NCBI GenBank assembly: GCA_964251665.1
Contig: CAXUKO010000001.1
Location: 372,001 to 436,000, forward strand
From: JBBQLG01 sp964251665
GTDB taxonomy: Bacteria > Bacteroidota > Bacteroidia > Cytophagales > Spirosomataceae
Direction of reading: 5' to 3'
Length of the DNA stretch: 64,000 nt
A program made the translations under genes and the position numbers. Numbering within the stretch: the stretch's first letter is position 1; every line of letters begins with the position of its first letter. The notes under the pieces were generated by a model, which was given only the letters and a program-made list of their open reading frames with translations, was not told the DNA's origin and did no database searches. Positions 8,801-17,901 of this stretch are shown piece by piece.

Positions 8801-8987
8801 CATTTTCGGGGATATGAACAATCCTGAAAGTACAATCTCGCAGATGCTGGAAGTTGAGTTGCAGGAACGTGCCTTCCATGTGTTGGAAGAGATTAACGTA
8901 AGACCTCAGATTTCTTACCTGACTAAGATTCGTAACAAGGATCAGGAGCCAAAACAGGAATCACGTCAGGAACCGACAATACAATAG
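5898..8987 (+). CDS. actB: Alternative complex III subunit ActB, fused molybdopterin-like and iron-sulfur protein
   Basis: 1029 residues. A twin-arginine-like signal (RRDFLKMMGFGMAAVSLAAC) occurs near residue 49, ending in a possible lipobox Cys. The middle, to about residue 700, resembles molybdopterin oxidoreductases (complex iron-sulfur enzymes) but in ACIII this domain is known to lack the Mo cofactor. The C-terminal ferredoxin-like part has four Cys clusters: CIGCNACVVGC from 774, CQHCSNAPCETVCP from 841, CIGTRYCSNNCP from 873, and CSFC from 929 with CAQACPT later. These should hold three 4Fe-4S and one 3Fe-4S type centres or a close variant. Fusion of B1 and B2 parts is normal for ACIII. 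It lies 40 bases after actA. Confidence 0.95.
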   Translation: MEPTQKRYWRGVEELRNDEQFVKSAAQEFPDAPSDSLNSLLGGSGTERRDFLKMMGFGMAAVSLAACETPVRYATPYLNKPERTFPTISDYYASTYNEGGDYASILVETREGRPIKIEGNPQSTVTKGGTLARVQASVLSLYDIDKLKGPKRGNADVSWDVVDKEVVSQLNSIASRGGDIRLVTSTIMSPTTKAVIAEFVAKYPTTTHVMYDPNSAFGIVQANQTSFGKAVIPSYDFSKAKTIVAIDADFLGSWIAPLEYARPYASTRKLHKGKRDMSRHYQFETGLSMTGANADYRTAIKPSQQGLVVAALYNKVAAKLGGASVSTAAVNVANLDKCATDLVASRGRALVVCGSNDPNVQTVVNALNGLLGSYGSTIDLSTPVNYRQGNDQQMNAFIEDAKAGRVQGVLFYGANPVYDHPRGAELAQALPKIPFSVSFADRADETASLAKFITPAPHFLECWNDVEPKQGFYSLMQPTITHIFKTRQMQSSLLTWAGRPNDYQTYLKNYWRTNYYPKATGFDSFDAFWIQSLNDGVFEPNKGVTATTAVAFAGNLAAAATAISTRYKPTTGIELALYEKPIMGTGAQANNPWLQEVPDPVTKASWDNYASLSQKTANDLGVAQNETVTVEVNGKSIELPVMIQPGQADNTVSIAIGYGREKAGKSANEVGKNAYPLVSTVGGNISFAAFTAKVAKAGGRHEIAQTQTHDTVMGRKAVLQETILADYQKNPNTGSYKPKVQTPEGPVTPTDITLWHGYGKPNHSWGMIIDLNSCIGCNACVVGCISENNTPTVGRDEVIARREMHWLRIDRYYSSDAEAEDLKGLEQASANPEVTFQPMLCQHCSNAPCETVCPVLATTHSTEGLNQMTYNRCIGTRYCSNNCPYKVRRFNWFKYHDEDKFDYQFNNYLGKMVINPDVTVRSRGVIEKCSFCVQRIQEGKLTAKKERRRPLPDEIQTACAQACPTNAIIFGDMNNPESTISQMLEVELQERAFHVLEEINVRPQISYLTKIRNKDQEPKQESRQEPTIQ

Positions 8988-9017
8988 TTATCAGAAACAG
9001 CTTAATCAAGTAATACT

Positions 9018-10445
9018 ATGCATGTTACTTCATCCGTAAGAACCCCGCTGGTAACAGGCGGTAAAACTTACGCCGACGTTACGGAGGATGTAAGCAGACA
9101 AGTGGAGGGGCGTCCGACAAAAGAGTGGACAATTGCCTTTATCATCTCCTTTGTAGTGCTGATTTATGGTACTGCCTGTGTATTTTATACCTGGTGGGAG
9201 GGACTCGGCGTTTGGGGCCTTAATAAAACCATCGGCTGGGCCTGGGACATCACCAACTTTGTATGGTGGGTGGGTATTGGTCACGCCGGTACACTGATTT
9301 CTGCAGTACTGTTGTTGTTCCGGCAAAAGTGGCGGACTTCGGTCAACCGCGCTGCTGAGGCCATGACTATTTTCGCTGTATTATGTGCTGCGAGTTTTAT
9401 CCTCATGCACATGGGGCGTCCTTGGCTGGCTTACTGGGCACTTCCTCTGCCTAACACATTCGGCTCATTATGGGTAAATTTTAAATCTCCACTCGTTTGG
9501 GACGTATTTGCCATCAGTACCTACTTCACAGTATCGCTGGTGTTCTGGTATATTGGCCTTGTTCCTGACTTAGCTACTATTCGCGACCGTGCCAAGAGTC
9601 GGGTATCTCGTTACATATACGGTGCTTTGTCACTAGGCTGGAACGGTTCGGCTAAAACTTGGGCCCGTTACGAATACATCAGCTTGATTCTGGCTGGTTT
9701 AGCAACCCCACTAGTACTGTCAGTGCATACGATTGTAAGTATGGATTTTGCTACGTCAGTTATTCCAGGCTGGCATACCACTATCTTCCCGCCTTACTTC
9801 GTGGCAGGTGCTATTTTCTCAGGGTTTGCTATGGTGCAAAACCTGCTCCTGATTACCCGGGTCGTCTTTAAACTGGAGGATTACATTACAATCGAACATA
9901 TAGAGTCGATGAATAAAATCATCACTCTGACGGGGTCAATTGTGGGTGTTGCTTACTTGACTGAGTTCTTTATTGCCTGGTACTCGGGGGTTGAATTCGA
10001 AAGCTATGCCTTCATAAACCGTGCAACGGGTCCTTACTGGTGGGCTTATGCAACCATGATGACCTGTAATGTAATTTCGCCACAGTTATTCTGGTCACGC
10101 ACCATCCGGCGTAGTATTGTATGGACATTCGTGTTATCGGTCATTGTAAATATCGGTATGTGGTTTGAGCGGTTTGTAATCATTGTTTCCTCTCTGCACC
10201 GCGATTACCTGCCATCGAGCTGGGCGATGTTTCACCCAACTCTGTTTGATATCAGTGACTACATTTTCTCGTTTGGGTTCTTCTTCACGCTCTTCCTGTT
10301 ATTCGCCAAATTCCTGCCGGTAGTAAACATGGCGGAAGTAAAAGCAGTCATCAAGTCGTCTTCTGAGAGACTGCCTGTTTCGGTATCGGGTGTCGCTAAA
10401 GGCGAACGTGTCACGAATCCAACATTTAGTAAAGACGCTGAGTAA
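9018..10445 (+). CDS. actC: Alternative complex III subunit ActC, NrfD/PsrC-like quinol-binding membrane protein
   Basis: 475 residues with about ten hydrophobic segments, the NrfD/polysulfide reductase membrane subunit pattern. Recognisable features include the WWVGIGHAGTLISAVLLL helix and HMGRPWLAYW followed by WDVFAISTYF. In ACIII this subunit binds menaquinol and contacts the ActB iron-sulfur part; the paired paralogue is ActF. It follows actB by 30 bases and precedes actD by 25, so they are clearly one transcript. Length is normal for the family. Confidence 0.94.
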   Translation: MHVTSSVRTPLVTGGKTYADVTEDVSRQVEGRPTKEWTIAFIISFVVLIYGTACVFYTWWEGLGVWGLNKTIGWAWDITNFVWWVGIGHAGTLISAVLLLFRQKWRTSVNRAAEAMTIFAVLCAASFILMHMGRPWLAYWALPLPNTFGSLWVNFKSPLVWDVFAISTYFTVSLVFWYIGLVPDLATIRDRAKSRVSRYIYGALSLGWNGSAKTWARYEYISLILAGLATPLVLSVHTIVSMDFATSVIPGWHTTIFPPYFVAGAIFSGFAMVQNLLLITRVVFKLEDYITIEHIESMNKIITLTGSIVGVAYLTEFFIAWYSGVEFESYAFINRATGPYWWAYATMMTCNVISPQLFWSRTIRRSIVWTFVLSVIVNIGMWFERFVIIVSSLHRDYLPSSWAMFHPTLFDISDYIFSFGFFFTLFLLFAKFLPVVNMAEVKAVIKSSSERLPVSVSGVAKGERVTNPTFSKDAE

Positions 10446-10470
10446 TTTCAACACGTTGAATTAAGTCGTT

Positions 10471-11001
10471 ATGTCTACTACTGCAAGTGGAAAGTTTTTG
10501 GTCGGCATTTTTGATGATGACGATGTAGTGTTGAAGGCTGTTAAAGGCGTTAAGTCTGCTGGCGTACGGGTGCATGAAGTGTATTCGCCTTTCCCAATTC
10601 ACGGGTTAGACGTAGCACTCGGGCACCCTCGTAGCCGCCTGGGTATAGCTGCTTTTTTATTCGGTTTGTCGGGTACGCTCACTGGACTTACCATGACTGC
10701 TTATATGGAAAAGTTCGATTGGCCAATGATTGTGGGCGGTAAAGACTCATTTGCTTTTCCCGTTTACATACCAATCATTTTTGAGTTGACTGTACTTTTC
10801 GCTGCCTTAGGTATGGTAGGTACTTTTTTAGTATCGAATGGCCTCGGACCTACAGTTAAACCATTAATGTTTGACTTGAGAACTACGGATAACAAATTTG
10901 CCATGGCTATTGACTTGGGACAAAACCAACTTAGCGAAGCTGAAATTGAAAACGTTTTAGTTTCCAATGGAGCTGCTGAAGTTAACCTCAAGCAATTCTA
11001 A
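10471..11001 (+). CDS. actD: Alternative complex III subunit ActD (DUF3341)
   Basis: 176 residues. The N-terminal soluble part (FLVGIFDDDDVVLKAVKGV) and the motif EVYSPFPIHGLD are hallmarks of DUF3341 proteins. Two membrane helices follow (about 58-80 and 97-125). ActD has no cofactor motif and acts as a structural membrane subunit of ACIII. It is tightly packed between actC and actE. Confidence 0.93.
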   Translation: MSTTASGKFLVGIFDDDDVVLKAVKGVKSAGVRVHEVYSPFPIHGLDVALGHPRSRLGIAAFLFGLSGTLTGLTMTAYMEKFDWPMIVGGKDSFAFPVYIPIIFELTVLFAALGMVGTFLVSNGLGPTVKPLMFDLRTTDNKFAMAIDLGQNQLSEAEIENVLVSNGAAEVNLKQF

Positions 11002-11014
11002 ATCTGTAACAAAA

Positions 11015-11620
11015 ATGATTCGCAACAACATATTGTATTCGCTTTTGGCGGTTGCTATGGTCACTTTGGCAGGAACTTCCTGCAAACGGGGACACGATGA
11101 TACCGGAAGAGAATACGCTCCACAAATGTACGAACCTGTGGGACCTGAGCCATACGAGCAGGTGGAAGCTAATCCGATCAATCCAATGGGATTACCAATG
11201 CGTGATCCTGCCCGTGGTACTGTTTCGCGTGCTAATTATCATACTACATTCGGAAAAGGCGACAGTGCTGTAACAGATTTGATGGTATATAATATTCCGA
11301 AGGATAGTATCGGTTTAGCCGAACGCACACTAACCAATCCTATTCCTCAATCAGCTAAGACACTGGAGGAGGGGAAAGTATTATATGGCCGGTATTGCAT
11401 TCATTGTCATGGTGAAGGTGGCAAGGGAAATGGCTTAGTGGGCGTACAGTACAAAGGGGTGCCGAGTTACTCAGCAGATGCTTATAAGAACATGAACGAT
11501 GGGCATATTTTTCATGTCATTACAAATGGTAAAGGACGTATGTGGCCACATGGGTCGCAGGTAACGCCGGAAGAACGCTGGAAGATTGTCCAGTATGTTC
11601 ATAAACTCCAGCAGGGTTGA
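11015..11620 (+). CDS. actE: Alternative complex III subunit ActE, monoheme cytochrome c lipoprotein
   Basis: 201 residues from ATG 11015. An upstream in-frame ATG at 10967 would overlap actD and put a hydrophilic extension before the signal peptide, so 11015 is preferred. The N-terminus (NNILYSLLAVAMVTLAGTSC) is a lipoprotein signal. A single heme motif, CIHCHGEGGKGNG, lies in the C-terminal cytochrome c domain, with a Met ligand candidate in GRMWPHGSQ. The conserved MYEPVGPEPYE stretch before it is typical of ActE. It carries electrons out of ACIII toward the oxidase. Confidence 0.94.
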   Translation: MIRNNILYSLLAVAMVTLAGTSCKRGHDDTGREYAPQMYEPVGPEPYEQVEANPINPMGLPMRDPARGTVSRANYHTTFGKGDSAVTDLMVYNIPKDSIGLAERTLTNPIPQSAKTLEEGKVLYGRYCIHCHGEGGKGNGLVGVQYKGVPSYSADAYKNMNDGHIFHVITNGKGRMWPHGSQVTPEERWKIVQYVHKLQQG

Positions 11621-11658
11621 TTTTAAGTAGAGAAAGTTGAACGCTGATAAAAGTAATA

Positions 11659-12966
11659 ATGGCATCTGTTCACGCAATACCATCCGTTGAGGAGCAATAC
11701 GAGTTTACGGCAGAATCGAAACGCCGACTGCTGATAGGTGGCATTACTGGCCTCGTGCTGGTGGGGCTTGGCGCTTTTCTGTTAGCATCAGGCTCAGGTG
11801 AGCATGGTCATACTGAAGTTGTACATAGTCTGGGAGAAAGTGCAGGTCACTCAGAGGGGCATGCATATAGCTGGACAACCCGGCTTTGGGCAAACATCTG
11901 GGTAAATGCCGTTTACTTTAGCGGCATCTCCGTTATCGGTATGTTTTTTATGTCGTATAACTATTTGGCGCAGGCCGGGTGGTCATCTGCATTTAAACGT
12001 ATCCCTGAAGCAATGCCTGCATTTTTACCTATTGCAGCTATTGCGATATTTGCTACGTTCTTTTTAGCCGGTCATAACTTATTCCACTGGACAAATGAGA
12101 ATCTATATGACCCCAAAAGTGCACAGTATGACGCTGTTATAGCCGGCAAACATGGCTTTCTGAATACGCCTTTCTACCTGATTCGGCTGATCGCTTATTT
12201 TGGCTTGTGGTATGGATTGTGGTTAATGATCCGTCGTGAGTCTCTTTTGGAAGATCAGTTTGGTGGAGTTGACCATTACAACAAGAGCATTCGCTATGGT
12301 GTAATCTTTCTGGTCGTTTTTGGTGTAACCTCATCAACCTCGGCTTGGGATTTTGTGATGTCAATCGACACCCATTGGTTTAGTACAATGTTTGGTTGGT
12401 ACACGCTTGCGAGCTGGCACGTTGCCGGGCTGGCTGTAATTGCGATAACTGTTGTAACGCTTAAAGAGCAGGGATATCTGAAGATTGTAAATGATAGTCA
12501 TATTCAGGATCTGGGCAAGTTTGTATTTGCCTTCAGTATCTTCTGGACTTATGTATGGTTCGCGCAGTTTCTGCTGATTTATTACGCCAATTTACCTGAA
12601 GAAGCCATCTATTATCGGGAGCGTTTTAGTGGGTACGGCGGAATATACAAAGCGCCCTTTTTTATTAACTTGTTCCTAAACTTTGTCTTTCCCTTCCTTG
12701 TTCTCATGACAAGGGATTCTAAGCGGACATACACTATTTTGAAACTGGCTTGTTGGGGTGTTGTAATCGGTCATTACTTTGATTTTTACACCAACATCAT
12801 GCCTGGAACAGTTGGTGAACACGGCGGGTTTGGTCCAATTGAATTTGGTATGATCCTGATTTTTGCTTCACTTTTCATCTGGACCGTTTCGAGTCAGCTT
12901 GCCAAAGCAAATCTGATTCCAAGAAATCACCCCATGTTAGAAGAGTCAATTCATCACGACATTTAA
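11659..12966 (+). CDS. actF: Alternative complex III subunit ActF, NrfD-like membrane protein
   Basis: 435 residues, about ten hydrophobic segments. It is the second NrfD-like subunit of ACIII and completes actABCDEF. Supported by the segments FRKPI-like loop after the fourth helix replaced here by FKRIPEAMPAFLP, AGHNLFHWTNENLYD, and STSAWDFVMSIDTHWFSTMFG, which are typical of ActF. The His-rich stretch near residue 50 (GEHGHTEVVHS) lies in a periplasmic or cytoplasmic loop. It ends 25 bases before the oxidase subunit II gene, so ACIII and oxidase genes are co-transcribed. Confidence 0.93.
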   Translation: MASVHAIPSVEEQYEFTAESKRRLLIGGITGLVLVGLGAFLLASGSGEHGHTEVVHSLGESAGHSEGHAYSWTTRLWANIWVNAVYFSGISVIGMFFMSYNYLAQAGWSSAFKRIPEAMPAFLPIAAIAIFATFFLAGHNLFHWTNENLYDPKSAQYDAVIAGKHGFLNTPFYLIRLIAYFGLWYGLWLMIRRESLLEDQFGGVDHYNKSIRYGVIFLVVFGVTSSTSAWDFVMSIDTHWFSTMFGWYTLASWHVAGLAVIAITVVTLKEQGYLKIVNDSHIQDLGKFVFAFSIFWTYVWFAQFLLIYYANLPEEAIYYRERFSGYGGIYKAPFFINLFLNFVFPFLVLMTRDSKRTYTILKLACWGVVIGHYFDFYTNIMPGTVGEHGGFGPIEFGMILIFASLFIWTVSSQLAKANLIPRNHPMLEESIHHDI

Positions 12967-12991
12967 TTTTACAGTCTATCTATCTACCAAT

Positions 12992-14101
12992 ATGGTTTAC
13001 ATCGTTGGTTTGTTATCAGTTGTATTTCTGGCACTGGCTATACTGGTTGTTTCCCGTATATCAGGTGTGATGAAGGGCATAGGTTTAGGACAGGAAACTA
13101 AAGAAGAAGGTGCAGGATTAAGCAACAAAATTAATGGCTTCTTATTTCTGGCGTTTTTGATATTAGGGTCAATTGCTGCGACATGGTCCTTCATCAGTGC
13201 TTCCGATCATTTCCTGCCCGAAGCATCCTCACCTCATGGTCGTCGGGTTGACTCGCTGTTTTGGTTATCCATGGGAATTATCACATTTGCATTTGTGGTA
13301 ACCAATGCTCTGTTATTTTTCTTTGCCTTCAGGTATCAGTACCGGGTTGGCAAGCGGGCTGCTTACTATCCGGAGAACCATAAGCTGGAATTAATCTGGA
13401 CCATCATTCCGGCGGTTGTAATGGCTATGCTGGTATTTACCGGATGGCGTGCCTGGCGTGATATTATGTCCGAGGCTCCTGCAGATGCTCAGGTAGTCGA
13501 AATGGTAGGCAAGCAATTCAACTGGATTGCCCGTTACCCTGGTGTAGACAATAACAAGTTAGGGGCCTTCAATTACAAATTGATTGATAATAATAACGAA
13601 ACGGGGATTGATTTTTCGGACGAAGCCGCATTCGATGATTTCACGTCGACGACCGAACTACATATTCCGGTTAATAAGCCTATCTTAATGAAGATACGGG
13701 CTCGCGACGTTCTACATAGTGTATTTATTCCTCACATGCGGGTGAAAATGGACGCCGTTCCTGGTATGCCTACCCGATTTTGGTTTATTGCTGACAAGAC
13801 AACGGACGAGATGAAAAACAAGCTTAACAACCAGGATTTCACATACGAGATTGCCTGTACTGAAGTTTGTGGTCGTGGACATTTCTCGATGCGCCTAAGA
13901 TTGATAGTAGAAGATGAGGCATCCTGGAAAAAGTGGTGTGCAGAGCAAAAACCGCTTTTGTCTTCTTTTCCTGAATACGCATCACGTATACCAGCTAATT
14001 TAAAATCAAAGGCTGCTAAGTACTTACCCGCAGCCTCCGCTGATAGTACAACAGCTGATAATGGAGGTGCCGCTGCAACAGCGGGAGTTTCTTTACGATA
14101 A
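12992..14101 (+). CDS. coxB: Cytochrome c oxidase subunit II
   Basis: 369 residues. The CuA centre is intact: C289, C293, H297 and M300 in CTEVCGRGHFSM, plus the upstream HSVFIPHMRVK segment with the first His ligand. Two extra hydrophobic segments at the N-terminus (about 3-25 and 48-68) precede the usual two-helix hairpin (about 90-115 and 130-150), so the subunit has four predicted membrane spans instead of two. There is no C-terminal heme domain, so the cytochrome c donor is separate (ActE, the ActA N-domain or a soluble protein). The Ala/Thr-rich tail is low complexity. Confidence 0.95.
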   Translation: MVYIVGLLSVVFLALAILVVSRISGVMKGIGLGQETKEEGAGLSNKINGFLFLAFLILGSIAATWSFISASDHFLPEASSPHGRRVDSLFWLSMGIITFAFVVTNALLFFFAFRYQYRVGKRAAYYPENHKLELIWTIIPAVVMAMLVFTGWRAWRDIMSEAPADAQVVEMVGKQFNWIARYPGVDNNKLGAFNYKLIDNNNETGIDFSDEAAFDDFTSTTELHIPVNKPILMKIRARDVLHSVFIPHMRVKMDAVPGMPTRFWFIADKTTDEMKNKLNNQDFTYEIACTEVCGRGHFSMRLRLIVEDEASWKKWCAEQKPLLSSFPEYASRIPANLKSKAAKYLPAASADSTTADNGGAAATAGVSLR

Positions 14102-14117
14102 TTTATAACCAACAAAC

Positions 14118-16001
14118 ATGGCAACTGTAGAAGCGAATATTGCATCAACGACTCATGTCGCCGAGCATGACCATCACGAGCCGCAAAGTTTTTGGCGGAA
14201 ATACATCTTCTCTGAAGATCACAAAACGATTGCCAAACAGTATTTAATTACGGGAATTCTATGGGCTGTTATCGGTATCAGCTTATCGGTAATGTTCCGA
14301 CTGCAATTAGGCTTCCCCAGCATGAAGCTTAGTTTCCTGCGCCCTTTTTTAGGCCATTGGATTGATGAAAGCGGAAAATTAGATCCTAACTTTTATCTGG
14401 CGTTGGTGACAATGCATGGTACTATTATGGTATTCTTTGTGTTGACAGCAGGTTTAAGTGGTACTTTCAGCAATTTTCTGATTCCATTACAGGTAGGTGC
14501 TCGTGACATGGCATCCGGTTTTCTAAACATGCTGTCATACTGGTTTTTCTTTCTGGCCAGTGCGTTGATGTTCGGATCACTTTTTTTAGAAACCGGTCCA
14601 GCTGCCGGTGGTTGGGTTATATACCCACCATTGAGTGCATTACCACAGGCACATCCCGGTTCTGAAGCGGGTATGACTTACTGGTTGGCAAGTATGGCTC
14701 TCTTCATCGTATCGCAGTTGTTGGGTGGTATTAACTACATTACTACCGTTATCAACTTAAGGACACGGGGTATGTCGTTCAGTAAACTGCCGTTGACTAT
14801 CTGGGCATTCTTCCTGACGGCCATTCTGGGCTTGATTTCATTTCCAGTGTTATTGTCTGCCGCTCTGTTATTGATATTTGATCGCAGTTTCGGAACGAGT
14901 TTTTATTTGTCGGAAATCTATATTAAGGGAGAAGCACTGCCTAATGTTGGTGGTAGCCCGATTCTGTTTCAACATTTGTTCTGGTTCCTGGGTCACCCTG
15001 AGGTATATATCGTTTTGTTGCCGGCTTTAGGTATTACATCTGAAATCATTGCAACGAACTCCCGTAAGCCAATCTTTGGTTATCGGGCTATGATTGCATC
15101 TATGATGGGTATTGCATTCCTGGCATTCATTGTGTGGGCTCACCATATGTTTGTTACGGGTATGAACCCCTTCTTAGGGTCAATCTTTATGTTCCTGACG
15201 CTGATTATTGCTGTACCATCTGCAGTTAAAGCGTTTAACTACATAACGACATTGTGGCGAGGTAACATTCGGTTCACACCCGCTATGCTATTCTCAATTG
15301 GCTTGGTGTCTTTCTTTATCTCCGGAGGATTAACAGGTCTCATTTTAGGGAATAGTGCTCTTGACATTCAGTTACACGACACATACTTTGTAGTAGCTCA
15401 CTTCCATTTGGTTATGGGTGCTGCTTCTGCTTTTGGATTGCTGGCTGGGGTTTACCATTGGTTTCCAAAGATGTTTGGTCGGATGATGAATGAGAAGTTA
15501 GGTTATATTCACTTCTGGCTGACATTCGTCGGTATCTATTTAGTGTTCTTCCCATTGCACTATATTGGTATTGCTGGTTTCCCCCGTCGTTACTATTCCT
15601 TTACCGGCTATAATGCCTTCAAGGATATATTCGTGGATCTGAATAGCTTCGTTACTATTGCAGCTATTTTAACATTCACCGCTCAGTGGATATTCATGTG
15701 GAATTTCTTTTACAGTTTATTCCGGGGTAAGAAGGCTACTCAGAATCCATGGAAATCGAATACACTGGAATGGACTACTCCTATTGCACCAGGACATGGT
15801 AACTGGCCAGGTGAAATACCCGCTGTCTATCGGTGGCCGTACGATTACAGTAAACCGGGTGCAAAGGATGATTTTATTCCTCAAAACGTACCTTACTCAC
15901 AAACTCCCGAATCAAATCTTCCACATGAGAACGAATTGATTGCGATCGAGAAAGAAATTGAGGCTCAAAATCTCAATGACCAATTCAAACAACCTCACTG
16001 A
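14118..16001 (+). CDS. ctaD: Cytochrome c oxidase subunit I
   Basis: 627 residues, heme-copper oxidase A family. Key ligands are visible: the low-spin heme His in LVTMHGTIMVFF, the CuB His and covalently linked Tyr in FLGHPEVYIVLLPALG (with the Glu of A1-type D channel), the HH pair in VWAHHMFVTGM, and the two heme ligands in HDTYFVVAHFHLVMG. Twelve core helices are expected, with a C-terminal extension. It reduces O2 to water and pumps protons. The end overlaps the start of ctaA by 26 bases, implying translational coupling of the enzyme with heme A synthesis. Confidence 0.97.
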   Translation: MATVEANIASTTHVAEHDHHEPQSFWRKYIFSEDHKTIAKQYLITGILWAVIGISLSVMFRLQLGFPSMKLSFLRPFLGHWIDESGKLDPNFYLALVTMHGTIMVFFVLTAGLSGTFSNFLIPLQVGARDMASGFLNMLSYWFFFLASALMFGSLFLETGPAAGGWVIYPPLSALPQAHPGSEAGMTYWLASMALFIVSQLLGGINYITTVINLRTRGMSFSKLPLTIWAFFLTAILGLISFPVLLSAALLLIFDRSFGTSFYLSEIYIKGEALPNVGGSPILFQHLFWFLGHPEVYIVLLPALGITSEIIATNSRKPIFGYRAMIASMMGIAFLAFIVWAHHMFVTGMNPFLGSIFMFLTLIIAVPSAVKAFNYITTLWRGNIRFTPAMLFSIGLVSFFISGGLTGLILGNSALDIQLHDTYFVVAHFHLVMGAASAFGLLAGVYHWFPKMFGRMMNEKLGYIHFWLTFVGIYLVFFPLHYIGIAGFPRRYYSFTGYNAFKDIFVDLNSFVTIAAILTFTAQWIFMWNFFYSLFRGKKATQNPWKSNTLEWTTPIAPGHGNWPGEIPAVYRWPYDYSKPGAKDDFIPQNVPYSQTPESNLPHENELIAIEKEIEAQNLNDQFKQPH

Positions 16002-16989
16002 TAACGATAAGCTGTTCCGGCGCCTGGCACTTCTGACTGTAATTATTATATACCTGTTAATCCTGGCAGGTGGTATAGTCAGAAGTACCGGGTCCGGGAT
16101 GGGCTGTCCTGATTGGCCTAAGTGCTTCGGACAATGGGTACCTCCTACCCATGTATCTCAGCTCCCTTCAAATTATCAGGCTATTTACAGTCATCGTGGT
16201 TATGCTAATACCACGTTTAATCCGGCCAAAACCTGGATCGAATACGTGAATCGACTACTCGGGGTTTTAACCGGGTTTTTTATTTTTTTCACGTTACTTG
16301 CTTCTATACGCTACAGAAAGCGTGACGTTACTATTCCTGCTTTAAGCTTTTTAGCATTCTTGTTAGTTGGTGTACAGGGGTGGTTAGGCTCTGTAGTCGT
16401 TAAAATGATCCTTGCTCCGTGGATTGTAACACTCCATATGTTGCTGGCACTGGTAATCGTAGGCTTATTGTTGTATGTGGTAGCGCGTACATATGTATCA
16501 GTTGCACCACCACTAAATATGAATGATAAGGCTACCATTAATCGACTTTTATTAGTTAGCACAGCCCTTCTGCTTATCCAGATATTGATGGGTACACAGG
16601 TAAGGGAGCATATTGATTATATAGCGGGTAAACTTGGGGATTCGAGACGCAATGACTGGGTAAATTCTGTGGGTGTTATATTTTACCTGCACCGGTCATT
16701 TTCCTTACTGGTGTTATCATCGCAAATCTGGTGGTTAAGCAGGTTAAGAAAGATAGTAACAAATAACCCGGTAAATACATTAGCAACTTGGGTTGTTGTA
16801 ACTATTGTGAGTAACATAATAGTTGGGGTTATAATGGCCTATTTTGCCATACCGCCCGTTGCCCAGCCCGTTCATTTAACACTAGCTGTCGTATCACTGG
16901 GAATTCAGTTTGTGGTCCTATTGTTACTTAATGGTAAAGAAATAACGCAGGCAAAAACGATCAGTACTACCAATAAGGCGGTAGTTTAA
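15976..16989 (+). CDS. ctaA: Heme A synthase (COX15/CtaA family)
   Basis: 337 residues from ATG 15976 (MTNSNNLTDND); an upstream in-frame ATG at 15940 would deepen the overlap with ctaD. Eight membrane segments are expected. The family signature GSGMGCPDWPKCFGQW follows the first helix, then an ExxNR-like EYVNRLLGVLTG with the functional Glu and Arg, and paired His residues (THMLLAL-like LHMLLAL, YLHRSFSLL, QPVHLTLA) that bind heme. The enzyme oxidises the C8 methyl of heme O to give heme A for subunit I. Confidence 0.93.
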   Translation: MTNSNNLTDNDKLFRRLALLTVIIIYLLILAGGIVRSTGSGMGCPDWPKCFGQWVPPTHVSQLPSNYQAIYSHRGYANTTFNPAKTWIEYVNRLLGVLTGFFIFFTLLASIRYRKRDVTIPALSFLAFLLVGVQGWLGSVVVKMILAPWIVTLHMLLALVIVGLLLYVVARTYVSVAPPLNMNDKATINRLLLVSTALLLIQILMGTQVREHIDYIAGKLGDSRRNDWVNSVGVIFYLHRSFSLLVLSSQIWWLSRLRKIVTNNPVNTLATWVVVTIVSNIIVGVIMAYFAIPPVAQPVHLTLAVVSLGIQFVVLLLLNGKEITQAKTISTTNKAVV

Positions 16990-16993
16990 GCTA

Positions 16994-17899
16994 ATGGATA
17001 TGTTAACGGTTGAGGAGCAGATAGACGCATCAAAATCCGGTTGGCGAACCAGTTTTAAGGCCTATATCGAACTGTTAAAGCTTCGTTTGTCTGTACTGGT
17101 TGGTTTTTCCGGGGCAATAGGGTACATGTTAGCAGATTCTCATGAGCTTAAGCCGGGGCGGATTCTACTGTTCTGTTTGACAGGACTGCTGATTACGGGG
17201 GCTGCCAATGCAACGAATCAGGTTCTGGAAACAGAATTAGATCGCATGATGAAACGGACAGGTAATCGGCCGCTTCCTTCAGGTCGTTTAAGTAAACAAA
17301 GCGCTCAGTACTTTATCGCTGTCTTGTTGTTTACCGGCATTTTTATGCAGTCTGTGCTTTTCAATCCATTAACAGCCGCCATATCCTTTATTTCGTATTT
17401 GCTATACGGGTTTGCCTATACGCCATTAAAACGCGTAGGGCCAATTGCAGTTTTTATTGGTGCTATTCCTGGCGGCTTACCTCCGCTTATTGGTTGGGCG
17501 GCAGCTACAGGTACTGTAGGCGTAGAAGCATTGGTACTTTTTGCACATCAGTTTATCTGGCAATTCCCTCATTTCTGGGCTATTGCATGGGTTTTAGATG
17601 AAGACTATAAAAAAGCTGGCTTCCGGTTATTACCCTTAAACCGGCCAAAATCGAAAGAGACAGCTTTATTCGTCTTGTTTTTCACCTTAGCTTTAATACC
17701 AATCGGCATTGTACCAACACAAATTGGTCTTGTAGGTGATAGCTCAAAATGGGTAGCTATAATTAGTGGACTACTTTTTCTCTACCTGAATTTTCGACTG
17801 GTTCAGAGTAGTTCTGATAAAGATGCCCGCTGGCTCATGTTTGGTTCGTTTTTATATCTCCCGTTAGTACAAATTGTGTACGTGTTAGACAAAGTGTAG
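16994..17899 (+). CDS. ctaB: Protoheme IX farnesyltransferase (heme O synthase)
   Basis: 301 residues, UbiA-type prenyltransferase with seven to nine membrane helices. The first diphosphate-binding motif is NATNQVLETELDRMMKRTGNR (NxxxExxxD variant), followed by RPLPSGRLS; the second lies near FAHQFIWQFPHFWAIAW and LDEDYKKAGFRLLP, all characteristic of CyoE/CtaB. It adds farnesyl to heme B, the step before CtaA. It lies four bases after ctaA. Confidence 0.95.
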   Translation: MDMLTVEEQIDASKSGWRTSFKAYIELLKLRLSVLVGFSGAIGYMLADSHELKPGRILLFCLTGLLITGAANATNQVLETELDRMMKRTGNRPLPSGRLSKQSAQYFIAVLLFTGIFMQSVLFNPLTAAISFISYLLYGFAYTPLKRVGPIAVFIGAIPGGLPPLIGWAAATGTVGVEALVLFAHQFIWQFPHFWAIAWVLDEDYKKAGFRLLPLNRPKSKETALFVLFFTLALIPIGIVPTQIGLVGDSSKWVAIISGLLFLYLNFRLVQSSSDKDARWLMFGSFLYLPLVQIVYVLDKV

Positions 17900-17901
17900 T
17901 C

